The notes below the pieces were generated by a model, which had not been told where the DNA came from, ran no database searches, and saw nothing but the letters and a program-made list of their open reading frames with translations. A stretch of 16,237 nucleotides of DNA, from positions 1 to 16,237 of the forward strand of contig CAKUFI010000062.1 in the NCBI GenBank assembly GCA_934647305.1, given 5' to 3'. Origin of the DNA: an uncultured Clostridia bacterium. GTDB lineage: Bacteria > Bacillota > Clostridia > Christensenellales > Aristaeellaceae. Numbering within the stretch: the first letter of the stretch is position 1; each line of letters opens with the position of its first letter. Made by a program: the position numbers and the translations under genes. This document shows, one piece after another, positions 1 through 5,745 of this stretch.

Positions 1-158
1 ACCCGGTTGCTGCCGCCGGACAGCACACGAATTCGGGGACCATAGATTGAAGTCCCCGAATTCTTCGGTTTTCCGGGGATTCCCGGAAAACTCCTGTCGG
101 CAGTGCCGACTCGCCCGGGTGGGACCCGATAGCCGCGAAACGACCAATATATTATAAG
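1..158 (+). ncRNA. Candidate structured RNA, family unknown, 5' end possibly outside window
   Basis: No credible reading frame lies here, but inverted repeats are dense. I see TGCTG 8-12 with CAGCA 21-25; a perfect 12-bp stem 29-40 with 52-63 and an 11-nt loop; a perfect 9-bp stem 69-77 with 82-90 and a GATT loop; and a 6-bp stem 96-101 with 105-110. ACCCGG at 1-6 can pair with CCGGGT at 115-120, closing all four hairpins into a multi-branch junction. CGGGT 116-120 can instead pair with ACCCG 124-128. A + strand terminator follows directly, so the RNA is probably read rightward and converges on the XRE gene. I do not recognise the family. Clostridial raiA-type RNA is one guess worth testing, but I cannot confirm it from memory of its consensus. 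The order of hairpins is seen; the RNA gene is inferred. Confidence 0.45.
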
Positions 159-193
159 AAGGAGCCGATTGCTTCCGGCTTCCTATTTTTCTT
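159..193 (+). terminator. Rho-independent terminator, + strand
   Basis: AGGAGCCG at 160-167 pairs with CGGCTTCCT at 176-184 around an 8-nt loop, with one bulged T. TATTTTTCTT follows. The T-run lies on the right, so it ends rightward transcription, presumably of the structured RNA upstream. The stop codon of the leftward XRE gene (183-185) lies in the stem's right arm. The minus-strand reading lacks a good U-tract. Confidence 0.6.
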
Positions 194-485
194 CCAGCGC
201 GCGCATCAGTTCAAGCGTGAGCTGACGGTTCTTCTCGCTCAGTTTTTGCCAGGCTTCAAGCAGCTCGGCAGGTGCGTCAGGCTTCCCGACATCATCCTGC
301 AGCAGCTCGACCAGCGGGACGCCCAGTCCGGCGCACAGGGCCTCGAGCGTGGAAAGCGTCGGGTCGGTGCCGCGCTCGAACATGTTGCGGATGGTTGACC
401 AGGCCACGCCGGATTCCTTTGCCAGGCGATAGAAGCTCCAGCCGCGCGTCTGAAGCAGTGCCAGCAGTTTTTCCCTGACGGTCAT
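183..485 (-). CDS. XRE-family helix-turn-helix regulator (100 aa)
   Basis: This is a small cytoplasmic DNA-binding protein of the Cro/CI (HTH_3) type. The N-terminal ~65 residues show the family pattern: REKLLALLQTRGWSFYRLA, then the recognition-helix region VAWSTIRNMFERGTDPTLSTLEALCAGLGV. A short charged helical tail of about 35 residues follows, with no sensor or peptidase domain. I chose ATG at 485 because AAAGGG lies about 8 nt upstream. The GTG three codons earlier sits directly against that ribosome binding site and is less likely. The gene is 115 bp downstream of a ribbon-helix-helix gene on the same strand, possibly co-transcribed. No toxin gene is adjacent, so calling it an antitoxin would be unsupported. 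Its target is unknown; the AT-rich DNA just upstream is the obvious candidate for self-regulation. Confidence 0.85.
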   Translation of the reverse strand: MTVREKLLALLQTRGWSFYRLAKESGVAWSTIRNMFERGTDPTLSTLEALCAGLGVPLVELLQDDVGKPDAPAELLEAWQKLSEKNRQLTLELMRALEEK

Positions 486-514
486 CCACGTCACCCTTTC
501 AATATGTGTGAAAT

Positions 515-564
515 GGGATATATTCTACCGAATTTGCTTGAAAATATATAGAATGCGGGATATA
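515..564. promoter_or_regulatory. Candidate operator region: direct repeats plus inverted repeat
   Basis: GGGATATA occurs at 515-522 and again at 557-564, exactly 42 bp apart (about four helical turns). Between them ATTCTA (522-527) and TAGAAT (549-554) form an inverted repeat. The right-hand copy overlaps the -10 box of the rightward promoter at 538-566. The region is much more AT-rich than its surroundings. Binding by the neighbouring XRE or ribbon-helix-helix protein is inferred from position only. Confidence 0.35.
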
Positions 565-566
565 AT
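538..566 (+). promoter_or_regulatory. Near-consensus sigma-A promoter pointing right
   Basis: TTGAAA (538-543), a 17-bp spacer, then TATAAT (561-566). This is one of the best promoter matches in the window. Transcription would begin near 573 and run antisense through the ribbon-helix-helix gene (601-798) towards the SLOG gene at 921. I found no + strand terminator in between. The product may be an antisense RNA or a long leader for the SLOG gene. No comparably good leftward promoter for the XRE gene is visible here. Confidence 0.5.
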
Positions 567-600
567 TATCTTAAAAAGGGAGCGAACCCACTTTGTCCAG

Positions 601-798
601 TCAGATTTCGTGTTCCCTTTCTGGCTGCGCCGCGTTTTCTTTCTGTTGTTCGTTCCGCTCAACGGCCTGAAGGTGCTGTATGAGTACGTATTCGATGTAG
701 TTGGTCATGCTGCGATGCTCCTGCGCGGCCAGTTTTCCGATCTGGTCGAACACCTCGTCTGAAAGCCGCAGGGTAAAAACACGCTTGCTGGTTGCCAT
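601..798 (-). CDS. Ribbon-helix-helix DNA-binding protein (65 aa)
   Basis: The first ~45 residues match the MetJ/Arc ribbon-helix-helix fold. A short beta strand (RVFTLRLSDEVF) is followed by two helices, with SMTNYIEYVLIQHL as the second. The last ~20 residues are polar and Gln/Glu-rich, probably disordered. Such proteins dimerise and bind short palindromes with the strand in the major groove. I chose ATG at 798 because GGAGG (complement of 807-811) lies 8 nt upstream. An in-frame GTG at 825 would place the ribosome binding site inside the gene. No toxin ORF is adjacent, so its role may be as a stand-alone repressor. The perfect palindrome at 876-889, between this gene and the divergent SLOG gene, is a plausible target (inference). 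Confidence 0.8.
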   Translation of the reverse strand: MATSKRVFTLRLSDEVFDQIGKLAAQEHRSMTNYIEYVLIQHLQAVERNEQQKENAAQPEREHEI

Positions 799-865
799 GG
801 CTGCTTCCTCCGTTTTTGATTGCACACTTCATTTTACCGCGTTTGGGCAGAAAAGTATGCGCTCA

Positions 866-894
866 TTGGACAGTCAAGTGATATCACTTATATG
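866..894 (+). promoter_or_regulatory. Promoter of the SLOG gene with palindromic operator
   Basis: TTGGAC (866-871), a 17-bp spacer, then TATATG (889-894), 26 bp before the SLOG start codon. The spacer contains AAGTGATATCACTT (876-889), a perfect 14-bp palindrome reaching the first base of the -10 box. A protein bound there would block RNA polymerase. The site also lies upstream of the leftward ribbon-helix-helix gene and could serve both directions. Confidence 0.5.
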
Positions 895-920
895 GAATTA
901 CGTGGAAAGAAGAGAGCTTT

Positions 921-1370
921 ATGATAGAAAAAAGCTGCTTTTTTATTGGCCATCGTGAATCTGGCGACGAGATATATCTGGCGCTGCTCGAGTGTGTGGC
1001 TCGGGCGGCGGACGAGTACGGGATCGAGTCGTTTTTCGTGGGGCACCGCGGAGCCTTCGACGCGATGGCCGCCCGCGCGGTGTGCGAGAGCAAGCGAACT
1101 CGGCCGCAGATCAGGCTGTGGCTGGTGCTGAGCGCCTATTGCCCGGAGTCGAGATTCCTGCTTCCGGAGAGATTTGACGGCAGCTTTTTCCCGCCGGGGA
1201 TGGAGAGCGTTCCGCCCCGCTTCGCGCTTGCGCGCGCCAACCGATACATGGCGGCGAACTGCACCTGCCTGATCACACATGTCTCCCACACGGCCGGCAA
1301 CGCGCAGAAGCTGCTTGTTCATGCGCGCAGACTGGAAGAAAAAGGACTGCTTCGGGTGTGTCTGGTCTGA
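921..1370 (+). CDS. SLOG-superfamily (DUF1273/YpsA-like) protein (149 aa)
   Basis: The protein is a single Rossmann-like SLOG domain. The N-terminal strand-loop CFFIGHRE (residues 6-13) carries the Gly-His-Arg signature. A second block FFVGHRGAFDAMAARAV (~38-54) matches the FYVGxxGxFD motif of small Firmicutes SLOG proteins. The block FPPGMESVPPRFALARANRYM (within ~93-113) and a C-terminal THVSHTAGNAQK complete the family layout. The family is thought to bind nucleotide-derived ligands; members occur both as housekeeping proteins of unknown role and in defence-linked loci. There are no membrane segments or effector domains. ATG at 921 is preceded by only a weak purine stretch (AGAGAG). Its ligand and function are unknown. 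Confidence 0.7.
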   Translation: MIEKSCFFIGHRESGDEIYLALLECVARAADEYGIESFFVGHRGAFDAMAARAVCESKRTRPQIRLWLVLSAYCPESRFLLPERFDGSFFPPGMESVPPRFALARANRYMAANCTCLITHVSHTAGNAQKLLVHARRLEEKGLLRVCLV

Positions 1371-1390
1371 AACGCTTTACCCCCTTCGCC

Positions 1391-1419
1391 TTGCCATCGG
1401 GCGCGGAATGTGGTATGAT
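1391..1419 (+). promoter_or_regulatory. Promoter of the primosome operon
   Basis: TTGCCA (1391-1396), a 17-bp spacer, then TATGAT (1414-1419), preceded by TGG to give an extended -10 box. The predicted start near 1426 leaves a leader of about 190 nt before the dnaD-like start codon, so the 140-bp inverted repeat lies inside the transcript. Confidence 0.6.
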
Positions 1420-1435
1420 ATTTTCGGTAATCTCT

Positions 1436-1575
1436 GATTCATTCGGAGGATGTTCACAGGGCGTCTTTTCCGCCATTTCTGCGTCTGGAAACCTTGATTT
1501 AGCGCCGCTAAACCTGCGATTTCCATCCTGGAACTGACGAAAAAACCACTCCTGTGAATGCCTCCTCATTGAATC
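1436..1575 (+). repeat. 140-bp imperfect inverted repeat in the leader of the primosome operon
   Basis: The left arm begins GATTCATTCGGAGGATG followed by TTCACAGG. The right arm ends CCTGTGAA followed by TGCCTCCTCATTGAATC, its imperfect complement. Similarity continues inward to TTTAGCG and CGCTAAA around a centre near 1505, so most of the 140 bp can fold into one long mismatched hairpin. No T-run follows, so it is not a simple terminator. I see no convincing target-site duplication. It could be a decayed MITE-like element or a structured 5' UTR. The ribosome binding site at 1602-1607 lies outside it. Confidence 0.55.
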
Positions 1576-1614
1576 CTCGCTTACCGCGTGAAAAAGTCGA
1601 TAGGGGGAATCCGA

Positions 1615-3108
1615 ATGCCCTTTTGCAGCTTTGCCGAGAGCTACCCGATGATGGGGGTGACTCCGGTGGAGAATCTGTTTATTCAGTCCTTTCTGCCGCA
1701 GGCACCGGGCGACTATGTGCGCGTGTACCTGTACGGCCTGATGCAGTGCTATTACCCGGTGGCCGACATGACGCTCGAAAAGATGGCGCAGGCGCTGGGC
1801 GTGGAGCCTGAAACCGTGCGCGCCGCCTATACCTACTGGGAGCGGCGCGGCCTGGTGGAGCGGCTGCAGGACAAGCCGCCGGCCTACCGCTACATCCACC
1901 CGGTCTCCTCCATGATGAACGAGAGCGACCGCATGGACGAGCAGATCTACCGCTATCAGGATCTTAACGCCAGGCTGCAGCAGATGATTCCCGACCGGCC
2001 GTTCAGCGCGTCCGATTCGGACATCGTGTGCCAGTGGATCGAGGATCTGGGCCTGCCGGAGGAGGTCGTGCTGATCTTTGTGCGCCACTGCATCGACCTG
2101 TACCTGAACCGCGAGCGCGGACGCAGGCCGGAGAACCTCAAAAACTTCCGCCTGAAGAACTACGACAAGGAGGCCATGGCCTGGGTCAGCGACGGCATTG
2201 TGACCGTCGAAAAGGCGCAGGAGCGCGTGGAGCGGGACAAGGCCTACTACAAGCTCGCCCAGAAGGTGCTCACGCAGCTGGGTATCAGCTTCCGGCAGCC
2301 GACCCGGGACGAGCTGGACGCGGCGCGCAGGTGGCTGGAGGAGTATCACCTGGATCAGGACGCGGTGCTGGCCGCCTGCCGGGAGACGCTCAAGTCCCGC
2401 AACCCCAACTTTGCCTACCTGGATACCATCCTGCAGCATAACCGCGAGGCCGGCAGCCGCGAGCAGATGCAGCGCCAGCTGGACGAAAAGCGGGCGCTCG
2501 TCGAGGGCGTCAAGCAGCTGCACCAGGCGCTGGGCATCGTGGCCCGCACGCCCACGCCCGAGGAAATCGCCCGGTATCAGAAGTACCTGGCCGGGGGGTT
2601 TACGCCGGAGGGGGTGCTGCTGGTGGCGACCGAGCTGGGCGCGCACGGGCAGTACGACATGGAGCAGCTCGAGCGGGCGATGACCGGCTTCGCGGCGCGC
2701 GGCCAGTTCACGCTGGAGGAAATGCAGGCCTACCTTTCGCGCCAGAAGGAGCTGCGCGCGCAGGTGGCGGTCTACCTGGAAAAGAGCGGGCAGGATCGCC
2801 GCCCCACCAACGCGGACGTGGCGCAGCTCGAGGGCTGGCTCAAAAACGCGCCGTTTGAGGTGATCGAGTACGCCGCCGAGTGCGCCCACGGCACCCAGCT
2901 GCCCACCAAGTACATGGACAAGCTGCTCTCCCAGTGGGCGAAGGAGGACATCCACACCCTCGACGTGGCCAAAACCCGCCATCCCATGCACCGCCCGAAC
3001 GCGCAGCCTCAGGCCCCGGCCAACGCCGCCCAGAACTACGACCAGCGCAAATACGACAACGAAAAGCTCAACTACCTGTTTGAGGACGACGAGGAGGATG
3101 CCAGATGA
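1615..3108 (+). CDS. DnaD-family replication initiation protein with repeated DnaB_2 domains (497 aa)
   Basis: DnaD/DnaB-type proteins remodel origin or fork DNA and recruit the helicase loader in Firmicutes. The N-terminus (TPVENLFIQSFLPQAPGDYV, YLYGLMQCYYP) and a winged helix to ~residue 100 are typical of the clostridial DnaD family. I then see four helical segments of DnaB_2/DDBH2 character at roughly 124-198, 213-277, 298-365 and 383-445. The first has the best family signature (RRPENLKNFRLKNY, with EAMAWV after it). The C-terminus is an acidic tail (NYLFEDDEEDA). Most family members are shorter, with one to three such units. ATG at 1615 has AGGGGG 7 nt upstream; an in-frame GTG at 1588 lacks this. 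The stop overlaps the next gene's start as ATGA, which suggests translational coupling to the helicase loader. Confidence 0.85.
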   Translation: MPFCSFAESYPMMGVTPVENLFIQSFLPQAPGDYVRVYLYGLMQCYYPVADMTLEKMAQALGVEPETVRAAYTYWERRGLVERLQDKPPAYRYIHPVSSMMNESDRMDEQIYRYQDLNARLQQMIPDRPFSASDSDIVCQWIEDLGLPEEVVLIFVRHCIDLYLNRERGRRPENLKNFRLKNYDKEAMAWVSDGIVTVEKAQERVERDKAYYKLAQKVLTQLGISFRQPTRDELDAARRWLEEYHLDQDAVLAACRETLKSRNPNFAYLDTILQHNREAGSREQMQRQLDEKRALVEGVKQLHQALGIVARTPTPEEIARYQKYLAGGFTPEGVLLVATELGAHGQYDMEQLERAMTGFAARGQFTLEEMQAYLSRQKELRAQVAVYLEKSGQDRRPTNADVAQLEGWLKNAPFEVIEYAAECAHGTQLPTKYMDKLLSQWAKEDIHTLDVAKTRHPMHRPNAQPQAPANAAQNYDQRKYDNEKLNYLFEDDEEDAR

Positions 3109-4106
3109 CCCGCGAGGAAGCGGCGCGAGAGCTGACCATCGAGTATCAGCGGCAGCGCGAGGCCGACGAGCGCGCGCTCGAAATGCGCAGGCAGGAGGCG
3201 GAGGCCAGAGACCCGCGCATCGGCGAGCTGTCGGACGGCGGGGCGAGTCTGCTTCGGCAGGCGGCGCGCACGCTGCTCACCCGGCCTGACGAGGCGGTCG
3301 AGGCCATGAAGGTTGCCCGGACGCGCGCGGAGGGGATGCAGTCGGAGCTGAAGGCGCGCCTTGCCGCGGCCGGACTGCCTGAAAACTACCTCGAGATGCA
3401 GTACCGCTGCCCGATTTGCAGGGACACGGGCTTCATCGCCGACCCCATCCAGCGCCACTGCGAGTGCTTTATCAAGCGGCTCAACCAGAAGATGTACGAG
3501 GGCGCAGGACTGACCGGGCGCACCGAGCAGAGCTTCGAGGCGTTCGACGAGCAGTTTGTGCCCGACACGCCGGTCGAGGGAACCGGCAAAACCCAGCGCG
3601 AAATCGCCTGCCTGGCGCGCGACCGCTGCCTGAGGTACGCCGCGCGCTACCCGGACACGCCCCGGCCGGGCTTGATGCTGATGGGCAACAGCGGCCTGGG
3701 CAAGAGCTTCCTGCTCAACTGCGTCGCGCGCAGGCTGATCGAGCGGGGGTTTTCCCCGGTCAAGCTGACCGCCTACCGCCTGTTCGAGGTCATGCGCGGC
3801 GCGGGCTTTGGCGACGAGCAGAAGGCGCGCGAGTTCGACCGGCTGATGGGCGCGGAGATCCTGCTCATCGACGATCTGGGCACCGAGCCGATGGTCAGGA
3901 ACATCACCGTCGAGTATCTGTTCTCTCTGATCAACGAGCGCACCGGCGGAGGCATGCACACCGTCATCGCCACCAATCTGTCGTTTGAGGATCTGAAAAA
4001 CCGCTACACCGAGCGCATCGCCAGCCGCCTGCTGGACAAGAATGGGTTCGAGGTGGTCGGCCTGTCCGGCGAAGACCTGCGCCTGATCGGAAGGAGGCGC
4101 TCATGA
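3105..4106 (+). CDS. DnaC/DnaI-type AAA+ helicase loader (333 aa)
   Basis: This is an ATPase that loads the replicative helicase during initiation or restart. Residues 1-~95 are charged and helical, probably coiled coil. A zinc-binding motif follows: C102-x2-C105 and C119-x-C121, with H118 adjacent, as in DnaI. The AAA+ core has Walker A GNSGLGKS (194-201) and Walker B ILLIDD (252-257), followed by LGTEPM. A sensor-1-like segment HTVIATNLS and a C-terminal RIASRLLD (arginine finger region) are also present. Length is close to DnaI (~310 aa). It overlaps the dnaD-like gene by 4 bases and the tRNA-editing gene by 4 bases. This cassette order is the usual clostridial primosome arrangement, so a helicase loader is more likely than an IstB transposition helper. 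Confidence 0.88.
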   Translation: MTREEAARELTIEYQRQREADERALEMRRQEAEARDPRIGELSDGGASLLRQAARTLLTRPDEAVEAMKVARTRAEGMQSELKARLAAAGLPENYLEMQYRCPICRDTGFIADPIQRHCECFIKRLNQKMYEGAGLTGRTEQSFEAFDEQFVPDTPVEGTGKTQREIACLARDRCLRYAARYPDTPRPGLMLMGNSGLGKSFLLNCVARRLIERGFSPVKLTAYRLFEVMRGAGFGDEQKAREFDRLMGAEILLIDDLGTEPMVRNITVEYLFSLINERTGGGMHTVIATNLSFEDLKNRYTERIASRLLDKNGFEVVGLSGEDLRLIGRRRS

Positions 4107-4606
4107 GCGTCAAGGACGAGGTGGTCTCGCGCCTAAACGAGCTGGGCATCCCCTTCGAGCTGGCCGAGCACGAGCCGATCTACACAATGGAGGAATGCGC
4201 GCACTGCTCCCGGCAGATGGCGGGCGTGATTCCCAAGAACCTGTTTTTAAGGCCGCGGCGCGCGGAGAAGTATTACCTGCTGATCCTGCGCGGCGGCGTA
4301 CCCTACAACGCCTCTCTGGTCAGTCATCAGGCCGACTCGCCCCGGCTGGGCTTCGGCGATGAGGAGGCGCTTTTCCGCCTGCTGCACACCCGGCCCGGCT
4401 CGATCAGCCCGCTGGGGCTGATGTTCGACGCGCAGAATGAGGTGACGCTGCTGGTCGACGAGGCGCTTGTCCGCGAGGAGCGGCTGCTGTTTCATCCGTG
4501 CGACAACCGGTTCACCGTCGGCCTGTCCGGGGAGGACTTCTTTCAAAGGTTCCTGCCCGCCTGCGGTCACGCGCCGAGGTTCGTGAAGGTGTGTGATGAC
4601 ACCTGA
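4103..4606 (+). CDS. ProX/YbaK-type aminoacyl-tRNA deacylase (167 aa)
   Basis: This is a free-standing editing domain of the INS superfamily. Such proteins hydrolyse mischarged tRNA, typically Ala-tRNA(Pro) for ProXp-ala/PrdX or Cys-tRNA(Pro) for YbaK. The order of motifs fits PrdX: ELAEHEPIYTMEEC near the N-terminus, KNLFLRPRRAEKYYLLIL with the conserved lysine at residue 45, then GSISPLGLM (~99-107) and the C-terminal VGLSGEDFFQRFL. Length is typical. Exact substrate cannot be told from sequence alone. ATG at 4103 has AAGGAGG upstream and overlaps the helicase-loader stop by 4 bases. It is the last gene before a strong terminator. A link to DNA replication is not evident from family knowledge; co-transcription may only reflect growth-linked expression. 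Confidence 0.85.
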   Translation: MSVKDEVVSRLNELGIPFELAEHEPIYTMEECAHCSRQMAGVIPKNLFLRPRRAEKYYLLILRGGVPYNASLVSHQADSPRLGFGDEEALFRLLHTRPGSISPLGLMFDAQNEVTLLVDEALVREERLLFHPCDNRFTVGLSGEDFFQRFLPACGHAPRFVKVCDDT

Positions 4607-4662
4607 ACGGGTCGATTGGGCGGCAAAATGAGGTCTCTATCGTGCCGGAATGAGGACAAAAT

Positions 4663-4710
4663 CACGCTGTACAGGCGCTCTATCGCGACAGTACAGCGTG
4701 GCTTTTTTTG
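4663..4710 (+). terminator. Rho-independent terminator of the primosome operon
   Basis: CACGCTGTAC (4663-4672) pairs perfectly with GTACAGCGTG (4691-4700). The 18-nt loop can pair further internally (GCG with CGC). A seven-T run follows at 4703-4709. Confidence 0.9.
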
Positions 4711-4814
4711 TTGTGCGATGAAATCCCTGCTTCGGGCGGAGGCTCCGGTCAAATCTTACTTTGATTAACGTATAATTGTTTTGCCCGGCGGCGGGATGGG
4801 CCGCTGCCACCGAC
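4711..4814. other. Intergenic gap between convergent genes, no gene seen
   Basis: This gap lies between the terminator and the 3' end of the leftward GNAT gene. GCGGC and GCCGC can form a small minus-strand hairpin near 4788-4806, but no U-run follows it, so I do not call a terminator for the acetyltransferase. Confidence 0.4.
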
Positions 4815-5561
4815 TCACGCGTCCGGCTTGAAGGTCAGCTCGACCCAGGCGGGCGCGAAGCCGCAGCGCAGTGCGTTTTTTGCCGAGCGGAGATTCGACC
4901 AGGCGGCGCAGTAGAAGGGCACCCTTCCGCGCGCAAAGGTCTCGAAGGCCAGGCGGCTGGTGAGCGCCGAGGCGATTCCCCGGCGGCGGTAGGCGGGCAG
5001 TACGTCCACGCCGATCTGCCACATCGTGTCGCAGTCGGCAGAGCACCCGGCCAGCCCCACCAGCGTCTCGCCGTCGTACGCGCCCACGGCGAGCACGTCC
5101 AACTGCCTGCGCTTTTCACACAGCGCGTTGCTCCACTGGGGCAGGTACAGGCCGGAAAAATCGGCGGGGGAGAGCAGCTCCAGCCTGTACGGGCAGGAAA
5201 GCGGCTTCAGGCGGTTTACGTCGGGCAGGTAATACTGCGCCATGTAGCGGCTGCGCTGGCCGAAGGGAGCCAGGCGGTCGTCCAGCCAGTGAAGATACGG
5301 CGTTTCGAAGCTCTGATACCATTCCTGCCGGGTCAGGTACTCGGCCACGATGGCCCGGTACTCGTCCTGCACCGCGGCGACCACGTTGTTTCCGTAGGAG
5401 GCCAGGTTGCAGGCAATGGGCGCGGCGCGATACCTGCGCGCCTGCGGGCCGACTGCCGAAGAGGTGAACACCGGCTCGCTGCCCAGGAAGTCGTCCGGGG
5501 CGCAGTTGAGGTCGCGCGCGGACTGCTCCAGCGCGATACGCAGAATCTGTTCGTTGTTCAT
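4815..5561 (-). CDS. GNAT-family N-acetyltransferase (248 aa)
   Basis: This is predicted to transfer an acetyl group from acetyl-CoA to an unknown amine. The C-terminal ~110 residues form the GNAT fold. VGAYDGETLVGLAGCS (159-174) is beta strands 2-3. MWQIGVDVLPAYRRRGIASAL (180-200) is motif A, with RRRGIA as the acetyl-CoA pyrophosphate loop. FYCAAWSNLRSAKNALRCGFAPAW (217-239) is motif B. The first ~150 residues are an extra domain (LPDVNRLKPL, YLHWLDDRLAPF) seen in a subgroup of Firmicutes GNATs of unknown substrate. ATG at 5561 is chosen because AAAGGAG lies a few bases upstream; the frame stays open another 43 codons but without a better start. It appears to be a single-gene unit; I see no convincing promoter. 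Confidence 0.82.
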   Translation of the reverse strand: MNNEQILRIALEQSARDLNCAPDDFLGSEPVFTSSAVGPQARRYRAAPIACNLASYGNNVVAAVQDEYRAIVAEYLTRQEWYQSFETPYLHWLDDRLAPFGQRSRYMAQYYLPDVNRLKPLSCPYRLELLSPADFSGLYLPQWSNALCEKRRQLDVLAVGAYDGETLVGLAGCSADCDTMWQIGVDVLPAYRRRGIASALTSRLAFETFARGRVPFYCAAWSNLRSAKNALRCGFAPAWVELTFKPDA

Positions 5562-5745
5562 AATTGTCTCCTTTGCTTGCGTCAAGGCCTGTATGCGGCC
5601 TGCGCGGGATGGGGGAAACGAAACCTGGCCGCCGCCCTCGCGCATGCGGGAGTCGGGAAAATTTGTGGGGAGAGACGGGGCCGAAGCCATTTCGCCTGTA
5701 AAACGGTTTTTTATCCCCGAGAAGCGGGACGCGCGTGCGCGTTGT
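5562..5745. other. Intergenic region between two leftward genes
   Basis: These 184 bp separate the end of the MATE gene from the GNAT start. I see neither a clear terminator for the MATE operon nor a clear promoter for the GNAT gene. CCCG and CGGG near 5716-5730 could form a short hairpin, but on the minus strand it is followed by an A-run rather than a U-run. CTTG-ACG-CAAG lies near 5574-5585. Confidence 0.35.

Noticed and set aside
100..140. T-box-like string GGGTGGGACC near the left edge
   Set aside because: It resembles the T-box core, but the following bases do not match the conserved ACCGCG. The specifier stem is not visible, and no rightward amino-acid or aminoacyl-tRNA synthetase gene follows.
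183..798. Toxin-antitoxin system made of the XRE and ribbon-helix-helix genes
   Set aside because: Both are DNA-binding proteins of antitoxin-like type, but no toxin-fold ORF is adjacent on either strand. They are separated by 115 bp instead of overlapping.
1273..2991. A 572-codon open frame on the - strand across the dnaD-like gene
   Set aside because: It is antisense to the dnaD-like gene, has biased composition and no recognisable domain, and runs through the operon's promoter and leader.
3105..4106. IstB-type transposition helper ATPase
   Set aside because: The Walker motifs would fit, but the zinc-finger N-terminus, the DnaD-like partner and the absence of an IstA transposase support a DnaI-type helicase loader.
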